A DNA stretch of 64,000 bases from Cellulophaga sp. RHA19 (lineage in GTDB: Bacteria; Bacteroidota; Bacteroidia; Flavobacteriales; Flavobacteriaceae): the NCBI RefSeq assembly GCF_002813425.1, contig NZ_PHUL01000001.1, positions 2,673,001-2,737,000 of the forward strand, given 5' to 3'. The notes under the pieces were generated by a model, which saw only the letters and a list, made by a program, of their open reading frames with translations, had not been told where the DNA came from and searched no databases. Position numbers and translations under genes: made by a program. Shown here piece after piece: positions 25,533 to 34,087 of this stretch (position 1 is its first letter; each line of letters begins with the position of its first letter).

Positions 25533-25905
25533 ATGTTTTAAACTATGGTTTAGTAGTTTTTTATAAGTAAAAATTACAATTAAGAGTCTAAGACTCCCAA
25601 CTATAAAGTATTTGTACCCATTTATACATTAGTAGTCTTGTTTTATATAAAATAGAATTACATTACTTACCTAAAAATATAATGTATCTGCGTTTGTAAT
25701 TACAGTTGTTATTAAGTTAAATAACAGTAGTTAATATTAACTAGTGTAGATTTATTTTTTTGTGAGCTTTTACGGAAAAGCGTAAAAAAAGCATATTGTT
25801 TTTTAGGATATTTACAAGTAAGAATTTACAGTAAATAAGTATATTTAAACTTTAGTTTAAATATACTCAAATTATATTTTTTGATGTACTCCAAACTCCA
25901 ATCAA
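25533..25905. other. Intergenic region upstream of the defence operon
   Basis: This ~370-bp stretch is very AT-rich and has no plausible ORF. It contains TTTACG-gaaaag-CGTAAA near 25780 and the perfect palindrome listed at 25839-25866. A promoter for the helicase gene is expected here, but no clear TAnnTTTG element is seen. Confidence 0.5.
25839..25866. promoter_or_regulatory. Perfect 13+13 inverted repeat, candidate operator
   Basis: GTATATTTAAACT and AGTTTAAATATAC are exact reverse complements separated by TT, ending 39 bp before the helicase ATG. The position suits repressor binding at or just after the promoter. No T-run follows, so a terminator is unlikely. Confidence 0.6.
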
Positions 25906-28350
25906 ATGAAAACAATACCTACAAGAACCAATTTAAGTAGCTTAAACAACCAGCAACGTAAAGCTGTATTATCAGCCGAAAAACGGATACTTGTACTTGC
26001 AGGTGCAGGCTCGGGTAAAACTAAAACATTACTTAATAAAATAGACTACTTAATAAATGATGAGCAGGCAGATTCCGATAGTATTCTGGCTATAACATTT
26101 ACCAAAAATGCGGCAAACGAAATGGTAGATCGTATGATTTTATCTGCTGATAAAACGGGATTCTATAAAAAAGTAATGGAAACTAAAGGTGTTACTCAAA
26201 AAGACTTGGCGATAGAGCGTAAAAATATGCTTGAAAAATACCCGTGGTTAAATAGAATTACCATTAAAACGTTTCATAGTCTATGTTATCAAATTATGCG
26301 GGAAGATGGAGTTAATGTTTTTGATAATCAATTTAAATTGGTACCTAAATATATAGATGATTCTTCAGAATATAAAGGGTTAAGTGCTACTGAAACAGAA
26401 CAAGAAATAATACAGAAAGTAGCTATAAAGTTATCAGAAAACAGGAATTATTTAATCGCTTTAAAACGCTACATTATTGATTATTATGTAGATTATATTA
26501 GGGAAGATGAAGGTGGGGCAGAGTTTAGACCAAAAGGTAAACTATTTACAACACTAAAGGGTGAAAAGGTAAGGTCTAAATCTGAACAATTTATAGCCGA
26601 TTGGTTTTTCCGTAATAATATAGATTACAAATACGAACGTAAAGAACGTATTTCTAAAACGGCTTTTCATCCCGATTTTTTTATTCCATCGGCAAACGTG
26701 TATTTAGAGCATGTTAGTAATTTAAGTCATCCCACATTTTGGAAAGAAGAAGAACTCAAAAAAGGCGGAATCACATGTATAAAAACCTATGATAAAGCCA
26801 CTCAAAATTCAGCAGTATTCAATAAAGTATTAGATACGGTTATAAAGGGACGATTAACTGAAGGTTTAGACTCAGCTACAGTTTTACATTATCACGAAGA
26901 ATTTTCTGGATTTAAAAAAGAGCTAAAAAAGTTTTACAGATCTGTATTTGATGTAAAAGGCGCTATTGAAAATGCAAATAAAACTATTGAAACCGTTGGT
27001 TTAGAAGCCAAAAAGAGTGAATATGAGCGTGTACGCCTTTTTTATAAAGTAGCGTTGCCGATTATAAGAGACTATGATGTGTATTGTACAAACCGATCTT
27101 ATTTAGGCTTTGACGGATTGGTTGAATACTCTTTAAAACTATTCAAAGAACACCCAGAAACAAGAGGTAGATACCAAAAGAAATATAAATACATTTTGGT
27201 TGATGAGTTTCAAGATGTAAATAACAAACAAGTAGAGTTTTTGAAATATTTAATAAATGATAATTCTCAACTTTTTTGTGTTGGTGATGATTGGCAAAGT
27301 ATTTATGGTTTTAGAGGTTCAGTAGTAGATTATATTGTAAACTTTAAAGACCATTTTGATAATTCGGAACTCATTAAACTGAACTTAAACTATAGAAGTA
27401 CCGACCGTATTGTTAAGGCTTCGAACGAAATTATAAAAAAGAATAAGTTTCAAATAGCAAAAGATATTTCAGCTGTAAAAAAAGGAGGTGCTAAAATAGA
27501 GGTTAATTATGCAGAGGTAGATGGGGAGACTGAAAATTTTATTTATGGCAAAATTCAACAACATATAGCAGAAGGTATTAGTCCAGATAAAATACTAATT
27601 CTATACAGGCGTACAGCAATGAAAGCCAATGTAGAGGAGAAGCTGAAGAAAAGCGGTGTATATGTGCAATTTAAAACGATACATGGAGCAAAAGGTCTAG
27701 AGGCAGAGGTTGTATTTGTTTTAGGTTTAAACTCGGCTCGTGGAGGTTTTCCAGATCCATGGATGCAGGATAAAATTTACCACGTTATTAAAAAAACAGA
27801 ATACAATACCTTACTAGAAGAGGAAAGAAGGCTGTTTTATGTGGCACTTACTCGGGCTAAAACACAGCTTTATTTAATGTCGCAAAAAGGTAATGTGTCT
27901 GAGTTTATAAAGGACATCCCAAATGAACTGATGCTTATTAATGAAGATGAAGCTTCTGTTCCAGAATTTGAATTAACAGTATGTAAGAAATGTAATTCTA
28001 AAATAGAAGATCATTTTAAATTTTGTGCAGAGTGTGGAAGCGCTATAACTGTTAAGGAACCTATAATCTACAAGGAAGATAAGTTGTTTGATGTTATTAA
28101 GCGAAAAGTGAAAGCATTGCCTTTAAAATATCCTGACGGTAAAGATGAAATTGTTACTAAGGCTAGGTTAAAAAATACAAGAGCTTATGAGCCGTGGAGC
28201 ATTGCGGAAGATAAATTGTTGTGTGATTGTATTGATGAATTTAGTAACAGTGATTTATGTGTTTTGTTCGGTAGAAGTTTAGGTGGTATTAAATCGAGGT
28301 TGATAGAGTTGAATTTAGAAAAACAAAAGAATTACAAGACCTTTAGGTAA
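25906..28350 (+). CDS. UvrD/Rep-type SF1 helicase with embedded PD-(D/E)XK nuclease, zinc ribbon and Myb/SANT-like tail
   Basis: An 814-residue SF1A helicase. Motif I is GAGSGKT at 33-39, motif II VDEFQD around 433, motif III GDDWQSIYGFRGS near 464, motif V IHGAKGLE at ~592-599, and motif VI LFYVALTRAK. Between IB and the rest of domain 1 an inserted nuclease-like stretch (~222-295) shows E227, HPD257F and YLE268H, fitting PD-(D/E)XK. After the helicase core come CKKC...CAEC (C693, C696, C707, C710) and a tryptophan-led W764SIAEDKLL...SRL segment like a Myb/SANT domain. It leads the McrBC genes and is probably a DNA-processing defence effector. Confidence 0.88.
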   Translation: MKTIPTRTNLSSLNNQQRKAVLSAEKRILVLAGAGSGKTKTLLNKIDYLINDEQADSDSILAITFTKNAANEMVDRMILSADKTGFYKKVMETKGVTQKDLAIERKNMLEKYPWLNRITIKTFHSLCYQIMREDGVNVFDNQFKLVPKYIDDSSEYKGLSATETEQEIIQKVAIKLSENRNYLIALKRYIIDYYVDYIREDEGGAEFRPKGKLFTTLKGEKVRSKSEQFIADWFFRNNIDYKYERKERISKTAFHPDFFIPSANVYLEHVSNLSHPTFWKEEELKKGGITCIKTYDKATQNSAVFNKVLDTVIKGRLTEGLDSATVLHYHEEFSGFKKELKKFYRSVFDVKGAIENANKTIETVGLEAKKSEYERVRLFYKVALPIIRDYDVYCTNRSYLGFDGLVEYSLKLFKEHPETRGRYQKKYKYILVDEFQDVNNKQVEFLKYLINDNSQLFCVGDDWQSIYGFRGSVVDYIVNFKDHFDNSELIKLNLNYRSTDRIVKASNEIIKKNKFQIAKDISAVKKGGAKIEVNYAEVDGETENFIYGKIQQHIAEGISPDKILILYRRTAMKANVEEKLKKSGVYVQFKTIHGAKGLEAEVVFVLGLNSARGGFPDPWMQDKIYHVIKKTEYNTLLEEERRLFYVALTRAKTQLYLMSQKGNVSEFIKDIPNELMLINEDEASVPEFELTVCKKCNSKIEDHFKFCAECGSAITVKEPIIYKEDKLFDVIKRKVKALPLKYPDGKDEIVTKARLKNTRAYEPWSIAEDKLLCDCIDEFSNSDLCVLFGRSLGGIKSRLIELNLEKQKNYKTFR

Positions 28351-28450
28351 CTATTCTTTTAAAGATAAAATAACAAACCTGTTTCTTTTATTAAAGTTAA
28401 AAAGGATATAATAAACGAGTTACTTTCTATAAAAAAAATAAGTATCATCT

Positions 28451-30682
28451 ATGATTAGCTATAAAGAATATGAAAAGGTAGTTTTTGAATGGTTAATTCA
28501 AAAACACAAAAAAGATTCTGATTTTACGTTTTCTTTAAGGAAAAAAGGTTCTAAGGGGGCAGAGCAAGACTATTTTATTGGTAGGGAAAAATCAAAATAT
28601 TTTGGTATGACTTTTTGGAATATACCAACAGGTGGTTACCCAGGGTCAACGGGTGGTTGCATAACTCTTATTTTTAGTTACTCAAAGGATACATATAGTT
28701 ACAGATTTGAGTTTGTACAGAGTAAAAATTACAACGACCTTCAAAATAAATCTATCATAAAACTTTTGCTCAAAGTAAAAAAATCTATTGAAAGTTCCAT
28801 AGGTTTTTCCTATATAAGTCCCGTTGAAAATAAAAAACTAATACTTCATACAAAGCAAATAAAAAGTAGTTATATATCCTTAGAAACTATGTTGGTTGAT
28901 GTAGACAAAGAATTAAATATTTTAATTCCTGCTGTAAATAATGCGATTGCAGAAATTAAATTAGATAATCCAGAATTTATAGGTTACAGGTTTACAATAA
29001 ATGAATTTAATAAAATGCTAAACAAGCTTAAAAAGCGTCTTAAAACTGCACCAACAAAGCATTCTAAAACTGATCAATCAACTTTAATAAGGGAAAAATA
29101 TTCTAATTGGTTAAAAGGAAATGAAAAGAGTAATAAAGTTAATTCTTACTTAAGATCCATTGAAATTTTAAATGAAATTTTAGCCAAAGATATTTATTTA
29201 GAAAACGATATAGAGTCCCTAACATTATTATACAAAGATTTAATAAAACAACAAGGAAATGAGAATAGTAGATATTATTACGAAAAAGCTCCTTCTTACG
29301 GTAATAGTGGCTTTTATTCTGCTTCTGTAAAATCCTTTATAGATTTTTTAAATGAAGAATCCATGATTAGCTCAAAAAGCAACAAAGAGCTTAAACCTAT
29401 TAACCAAATATTATACGGTCCTCCAGGAACAGGAAAAACATACTTTTTTAAAAATGAATTGTTTGAAAAGTATACATCCAAACAAACATCAATTACCAAA
29501 GAACAACATTTTGAAACAGTAGTGGGTAATTGTTCTTGGTGGCAGGTAATTGCTATAGCTCTATTAGATTTAGGTAAATCTAAAGTAACTAACATTTTTG
29601 AGCATAAGTGGGTTCAGAAAAAAGCTAGCTTATCAAACTCTAAAACAATAAGACCAACACTTTGGGGGCAATTGCAAAGTCATACAGTTAATGAGTGTAA
29701 ACATGTAAATGTGTCTAGTAGACAACAACCTTTAATTTTTAATAAAACGGAAGATTCTTATTGGGAAATTTTAGAAGAAGAAGTAAAGGAGTTGACTCCT
29801 GAACTATATGATTTTAGAGATTCAGTAGAAAACTACAATCCAGATCCAGATAAAGTTGTTAAGCATTATAATTTTGTTACTTTTCATCAATCCTTTGCTT
29901 ATGAAGATTTTATTGAAGGTATAAAACCAATTCTTCCTGAAAACATTGAGGAAGCAGGTGATTTAGGTTATAGAATTGAAGATGGGATATTTAAAGATTT
30001 ATGTATTAAAGCTAAAAATGATCCATCTAAAAGATATGCTATTTTTATAGACGAAGTAAATAGGGGAAATGTTTCAGCAATCTTTGGAGAATTAATAACC
30101 CTTATTGAGACAGATAAAAGAAAAGGCGCCAAAAATGAAATGAGTATTACTTTGCCATATTCTAAAAAGGAATTTAGTGTGCCAAAAAATTTAGATATTT
30201 ATGGCACTATGAATACCGCAGATAGATCTGTAGAGGCCTTAGATACAGCTTTAAGACGTAGGTTTGAGTTTAAGGAAGTGATGACAAACTATAATGTGAT
30301 TAAGAATGAAGAAGTAGATGGGATAAAATTAGCTGGTGTTTTAAAAATAATTAATGAACGTATAGAATTATTACTAGACAGAGACCACACTATTGGGCAT
30401 TCTTATTTTATTGGATTAGATAAAAATAAGAAACTAGCTAATGTTTTTAATAATAAAATAGTGCCTTTACTACAAGAGTATTTTTATGGTGATTATGGAA
30501 AAATAGGTTTGGTTTTAGGAGATGGTTTTGTTGAGGAAAAAAAGAATAAAGACCTCAATTTTTCAAGTTTTAAATATGATGGGAAAGAAGATTTTATTGC
30601 ACCTACGTATCACTTAAAGAAAGTAACTTCTGAAAATATAATAGAAGCTGTAAAAAACATTTTTAACACGGATAATAATTAA
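28451..30682 (+). CDS. mcrB: McrB-like AAA+ GTPase of a type IV restriction system
   Basis: A 743-residue protein. The N-terminal ~110 residues form a separate domain of the kind that recognises modified DNA in McrB proteins, followed by a helical linker. The AAA+ module has Walker A G323PPGTGKT330, Walker B AIFID534E535VNRGN, and the McrB signature YGTMNTADRS, with a sensor arginine run LDTALRRRFEF. These use GTP to translocate DNA and activate McrC. The McrC gene starts 1 bp after its stop. The helicase gene ends 100 bp upstream, so all three probably act as one unit. The N-terminal specificity is not recognisable. Confidence 0.92.
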   Translation: MISYKEYEKVVFEWLIQKHKKDSDFTFSLRKKGSKGAEQDYFIGREKSKYFGMTFWNIPTGGYPGSTGGCITLIFSYSKDTYSYRFEFVQSKNYNDLQNKSIIKLLLKVKKSIESSIGFSYISPVENKKLILHTKQIKSSYISLETMLVDVDKELNILIPAVNNAIAEIKLDNPEFIGYRFTINEFNKMLNKLKKRLKTAPTKHSKTDQSTLIREKYSNWLKGNEKSNKVNSYLRSIEILNEILAKDIYLENDIESLTLLYKDLIKQQGNENSRYYYEKAPSYGNSGFYSASVKSFIDFLNEESMISSKSNKELKPINQILYGPPGTGKTYFFKNELFEKYTSKQTSITKEQHFETVVGNCSWWQVIAIALLDLGKSKVTNIFEHKWVQKKASLSNSKTIRPTLWGQLQSHTVNECKHVNVSSRQQPLIFNKTEDSYWEILEEEVKELTPELYDFRDSVENYNPDPDKVVKHYNFVTFHQSFAYEDFIEGIKPILPENIEEAGDLGYRIEDGIFKDLCIKAKNDPSKRYAIFIDEVNRGNVSAIFGELITLIETDKRKGAKNEMSITLPYSKKEFSVPKNLDIYGTMNTADRSVEALDTALRRRFEFKEVMTNYNVIKNEEVDGIKLAGVLKIINERIELLLDRDHTIGHSYFIGLDKNKKLANVFNNKIVPLLQEYFYGDYGKIGLVLGDGFVEEKKNKDLNFSSFKYDGKEDFIAPTYHLKKVTSENIIEAVKNIFNTDNN

Positions 30683-30683
30683 A

Positions 30684-31928
30684 TTGAAAACTCTAAAGGC
30701 GATATCTGTTTTTGAACACCAAAGCTTGGCTATTGGTGAACAAGGCTTTAAACAAGCTCATTTAGATGCGCTTTTAAAATTAAATGAGTACCATAACGGT
30801 ACTTATTTTCAGCCTATAGCAAAAGGTGTAAAATTTAATCAATATGTAGGTGTGATACAAGTAGATGGTTTAACTATAGAAATAAACCCTAAAGCAGATA
30901 AAGACGATGATGACGCTAAATGGAAAGGAGTTCTGTTAAAAATGCTTCAATCTTGTGGTAAATTAAAGGCAAAATCTACTGGAGCAGCAAATGTAAAAAG
31001 AAAGCACTTAAACCTTTTAGAGGTCTATTTTGAACTTTACTTGTTAGAAGTAGAAAGTCTGGTGCGTAAAGGACTTATTAAGCAATATAGAAAGGAAACT
31101 AAAAATACAAAATCATTAAAGGGCAAGTTAGAGTTTGCAGGTCATTTACGTCGTAATATAATACACAAGGAACGTTTTTATACAAAGCATCAAGTATATG
31201 ATGCTGATCATTTACTACATCAAGTGCTACAAAAAGCATTAGGTATTGTATCTCTTTTTACAAATGGTTCTAGACTACAGGATTTAGCCAATAGAGTACA
31301 ATTAAATTTTCCGAAAGTAGCTAATAAAACTATAACTGCAAAGGAGTTAAATACAATACAATTAAACAGAAAGTCTAATGGTTATAGTTATGCTTTAGAG
31401 TTAGCACGTTTAATTATTTTAAACTATTCGCCAGATATTGCTAGTGGCAAAGAAAAAATGTTGTCTTTACTTTTTAATATGAACGAGCTTTGGGAAACGT
31501 TTATTTTAAAGCAGTTGCAAGAAATATCAGAAGCAAATGGAATAGATATTTCTGGACAAGAAACAAAATCGTTTTGGGGAGCCAATTATTTAAAGCCAGA
31601 TATTGTTTTAAGAAAAGGAGATAAGACCTTTGTACTAGATACAAAATGGAAAAGGCCGCAAAATAACAGAGTTTCAGTTGGAGATCTACGTCAAATGTAT
31701 GCATACTGTCGTTTTTGGGACGCAGAAAAAGCTCTTTTATTATATCCTGGTTATTTCAGGAGTAACTCATTTAAAACTTATAAAACAGATGATTATTCCC
31801 TCTATAATACAAATAAAGTATCAGAAATAGCTCATCAGTGTAAAATGGGTTATGTTTCTGTTTTAGATGAAAATGGAGAATTATCTACAACTGTAGGAGA
31901 ATCTATTTTAGAATTATTAGAATTATAA
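30684..31928 (+). CDS. mcrC: McrC-like nuclease subunit
   Basis: A 414-residue McrC family protein. It has the N-terminal beta-rich part that docks on McrB (ISVFEHQSLAIGE), a central helical region with LEFAGHLRRNI and QVYDADHLLHQVLQKAL, and a C-terminal PD-(D/E)XK core KPD306IVL...VLD319TK321W, complete in its catalytic residues. The start is TTG, 1 bp after the McrB stop; no nearby in-frame ATG fits better, which implies translational coupling. With McrB it should cut methylated or otherwise modified invading DNA. Confidence 0.92.
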   Translation: MKTLKAISVFEHQSLAIGEQGFKQAHLDALLKLNEYHNGTYFQPIAKGVKFNQYVGVIQVDGLTIEINPKADKDDDDAKWKGVLLKMLQSCGKLKAKSTGAANVKRKHLNLLEVYFELYLLEVESLVRKGLIKQYRKETKNTKSLKGKLEFAGHLRRNIIHKERFYTKHQVYDADHLLHQVLQKALGIVSLFTNGSRLQDLANRVQLNFPKVANKTITAKELNTIQLNRKSNGYSYALELARLIILNYSPDIASGKEKMLSLLFNMNELWETFILKQLQEISEANGIDISGQETKSFWGANYLKPDIVLRKGDKTFVLDTKWKRPQNNRVSVGDLRQMYAYCRFWDAEKALLLYPGYFRSNSFKTYKTDDYSLYNTNKVSEIAHQCKMGYVSVLDENGELSTTVGESILELLEL

Positions 31929-31973
31929 AATCATCAAAAAAAGAAACAGACATTTAAACCAGCAAAAGTTTAA

Positions 31974-31981
31974 TATTTTTG
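31974..31981 (+). promoter_or_regulatory. Candidate -7 element TATTTTTG(C)
   Basis: It matches TAnnTTTGY and ends 4 nt before the ATG of the SpoU gene, which predicts a leaderless or nearly leaderless mRNA. Confidence 0.45.
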
Positions 31982-31985
31982 CGGT

Positions 31986-32444
31986 ATGAATAATAATTTT
32001 GTGAATGAATACTTTGGTATAGGCATACAAAACGGTAAAACGCCAGAAAATTTAGGCGTTTTATGGCGTACAGCACAAAACTTAGGCGCTAGTTTTATTT
32101 TTACCATAGGCAACAGATATGCAAAACAAGCTTGTGATACACACAATGCGGTAAAATCTATACCGTATTACCATTACAATACGTTTGAGGATTTTAAAAA
32201 TAACATTCCTGTAGGCACCAGAATAGTAGGAGTGGAGCTAGATGATACTGCGGTAGATTTAGAAACCTTTGAGCATCCTAGACGCTGTGTGTATTTACTA
32301 GGAGCAGAAGATCACGGTTTAAGCAAAGAAGCCATAGAGGAGTCGCACTTTTTAGTAAAATTTAAGTCTACCTTAAGTTTAAATGTAGCAGTTGCGGGCA
32401 GTATTGTACTTTATGACAGGCAACTTGATAAACCAAGAAGTTAA
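31986..32444 (+). CDS. SpoU/TrmH family RNA 2'-O-methyltransferase
   Basis: A 152-residue SPOUT-fold methyltransferase. Motif 1 is ENLGVLWRTAQNLGASFIF with the conserved N and R, motif 2 CVYLLGAEDHGLSK, and motif 3 FKSTLSLNVAVAGSIVLYD, which together make the knotted SAM site. At this short length, without an N-terminal domain, it resembles TrmL or other tRNA/rRNA 2'-O-ribose methylases; the exact nucleotide is not deducible. It lies 57 bp after mcrC but has its own likely promoter, so it need not belong to the defence locus. Confidence 0.85.
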   Translation: MNNNFVNEYFGIGIQNGKTPENLGVLWRTAQNLGASFIFTIGNRYAKQACDTHNAVKSIPYYHYNTFEDFKNNIPVGTRIVGVELDDTAVDLETFEHPRRCVYLLGAEDHGLSKEAIEESHFLVKFKSTLSLNVAVAGSIVLYDRQLDKPRS

Positions 32445-32557
32445 TTTGTAATTTTTTTTTAGGGTCTAATTTTTTAAGAAACAAAGAGTTATCTAATATG
32501 CCAATAAAAATTACAGAAAAAAGCACAAAATAGTTTTATAGAATAAAAAAAGGTTCT

Positions 32558-32565
32558 TATATTTG
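32558..32565 (+). promoter_or_regulatory. Candidate tRNA promoter, TATATTTG(C)
   Basis: A perfect TAnnTTTGY lies 35 nt upstream of the tRNA-Ser 5' end. No clear -33 element is visible. Confidence 0.5.
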
Positions 32566-32600
32566 CACCCGCATTAAGGGAATAACCTTATGAGACACTT

Positions 32601-32685
32601 GGAGAAATGGCAGAGTGGTCGAATGCGGTAGTCTTGAAAACTATTGAGGGTCACACCTCCGGGGGTTCGAATCCCTCTTTCTCCG
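32601..32685 (+). tRNA. tRNA-Ser(UGA)
   Basis: The acceptor arms GGAGAAA/TTTCTCC pair perfectly with discriminator G. The anticodon loop CTTGAAA gives anticodon TGA (32635-32637). A long variable arm marks it as class II, and the T-arm GGGGGTTCGAATCCC is canonical. The 3' CCA is not encoded (CAA follows). A terminator begins 7 nt downstream. Confidence 0.95.
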
Positions 32686-32691
32686 CAAAAG

Positions 32692-32720
32692 AAACCCGTA
32701 ACGAAAGTTACGGGTTTTTG
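32692..32720 (+). terminator. tRNA terminator
   Basis: AAACCCGTAAC pairs perfectly with GTTACGGGTTT (11 bp) around a GAAA tetraloop, then TTGTTTTTT. Confidence 0.9.
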
Positions 32721-32775
32721 TTTTTTATAACTACGCTGAAAATTTATTTTCATAAGTAGTTATAAAAAACAAAAA
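32715..32775. repeat. 20-bp perfect inverted repeat
   Basis: TTTTTGTTTTTTATAACTAC (32715-32734) and GTAGTTATAAAAAACAAAAA (32756-32775) are exact reverse complements with a 21-nt spacer. The left arm begins inside the tRNA terminator and the right arm ends 10 bp before the tandem repeat array. Confidence 0.85.
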
Positions 32776-32784
32776 TCTACAAAC

Positions 32785-33192
32785 GTAGTTTGTTAGGGTT
32801 TTATGCTTGCTCGGGATACTTATCTGGGATGCACGCAGTGAATCCTAGTTAATTAAGATTTTAAGATTTAGGCATTTGAAAAATGCCGTAAGAGGGATAA
32901 CGCAGTAATCCCTTTTGCTTGTGTTTTAGTGTAGTTTGTTAGGGTTTTATGCTTGCTAAGGATACTAATCTGGGATGCACGCAGTGAATCCTAGTTAATT
33001 AAGATTTTAAGATTTAAGCATTTGCAAAATGCCGTAAGAGGGATAACGTAGTAATCCCTTTTGCTTGTGTTTTAGTGTAGTTTGTTAGGGTTTTATGCTT
33101 GCTAAGGATACTTATCAGGGATGCACGCAGTGAATCCTAATTAATTTAAGATTTTAAGATTTAGGCATTTGCAAAATGCCGTAAGAGGGATA
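32785..33192. repeat. 146-bp tandem repeat, 2.8 units
   Basis: Units start GTAGTTTGTTAGGG at 32785, 32931 and 33077; the third is cut off after GTAAGAGGGATA. Units differ by only a few substitutions. Each carries short inverted repeats: GGCATTTGCAAAATGCC, GGGATAACGCAGTAATCCC and AGGAT...AATCCT, the last two enclosing a shared ACGCAGT. No ORF runs through it. The array fills the gap between tRNA-Ser and the RDD gene. Confidence 0.92.
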
Positions 33193-33207
33193 GAGTATTT
33201 TTTTATA

Positions 33208-33969
33208 TTATTTACTAAGCTCTATTAGTTCCCATTCGCCATTACTCTCTTTAGTTAGGTAAACATCTACATTAACATCTTTATCATTGCCAATTACTTT
33301 TATTCCTAGTAGAGCCTCACCATAGCCGTTAGTCATATTAATGCTCCCTGTTGGCATCATACCATAGTCTTTTATGCCTCCAGTTTCAGATTGTATTTCT
33401 TCATTTTTTTCAATTTCAATAATAGCAACCTTATAAGCGTCAGAGTTTTTCATTACAGAGCCAACAAAGAAAAATATAAATATAAAAAAGGTAAATCCTG
33501 TTGCTACTAACGCTATTATTCTTGGTAGTTTTGATGGTTTGTTAGGGTTTTTAACTACAATTGCTTTTGCTGTTTTATCTCCTAATCTTTTTTTATTTTG
33601 ATTGGTAGCAAGAACTATAAATTCTACTGGCCAAATAATTAAAAATAAGTTTCTAGTTAATAACCTTCCAAAAGAAGGAACCTCAGAGGGGTTATTTTCA
33701 TCACGAACCATAATTCCCATGATCCATTTACCAGGACTAATACCTTTTATAGTATCTTTTGAAAAGTAAATTAATAAGCCAATAACCATAGATGGTAACA
33801 TCTTAAACAAAATGTTACTAAAATTGGTTTCGTTTATAAAATCCGACCCAAGTGATAAAAAAACAATACTTACAATTAAAAATGTGAATAAACAGTGATC
33901 AATAGCAAATGCAACTATTCTTCTTTTTCTGCTAGATAAATTATACGTGTTTTCTAAATTTTGATTCAT
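33208..33969 (-). CDS. RDD family membrane protein
   Basis: A 253-residue inner-membrane protein. The RDD domain (~10-140) opens with RKRRIVAFAIDHCLFTFLI (the Arg-Asp pair on helix 1), continues with GISPGKWIMGIMV, and has membrane segments at about residues 20-40, 55-75 and 105-122. A further hydrophobic helix lies at ~152-175, then an acidic domain at ~180-253. The family's function is unknown, with some members linked to ion transport. Its stop is 15 bp from the truncated tandem repeat. Confidence 0.75.
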   Translation of the reverse strand: MNQNLENTYNLSSRKRRIVAFAIDHCLFTFLIVSIVFLSLGSDFINETNFSNILFKMLPSMVIGLLIYFSKDTIKGISPGKWIMGIMVRDENNPSEVPSFGRLLTRNLFLIIWPVEFIVLATNQNKKRLGDKTAKAIVVKNPNKPSKLPRIIALVATGFTFFIFIFFFVGSVMKNSDAYKVAIIEIEKNEEIQSETGGIKDYGMMPTGSINMTNGYGEALLGIKVIGNDKDVNVDVYLTKESNGEWELIELSK

Positions 33970-34027
33970 CGGTTGGTGGTTATTATTTATGATTGGGTTT
34001 GTTAGTAAATGTATAAACTATTTAAAA

Positions 34028-34065
34028 CTAAAAAAAGAGATAATGACAATTACCTCTTTTTTTAG
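34028..34065 (-). terminator. Terminator after the Fur-family gene
   Basis: CTAAAAAAAGAGATAA pairs with TTACCTCTTTTTTTAG (one mismatch) around a short loop, with runs of T on either strand. Confidence 0.75.
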
Positions 34066-34087
34066 AATTATAAGTTATGTTTTGTGT

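Noticed and set aside
25906..32685. Defence locus as a tRNA-integrated island
   Set aside because: No duplicate of the tRNA-Ser 3' end was found at the other side and there is no integrase; the SpoU gene lies between.
32785..33192. Tandem array as a CRISPR
   Set aside because: The repeat unit is 146 bp without spacers of unique sequence, and no cas genes are present.
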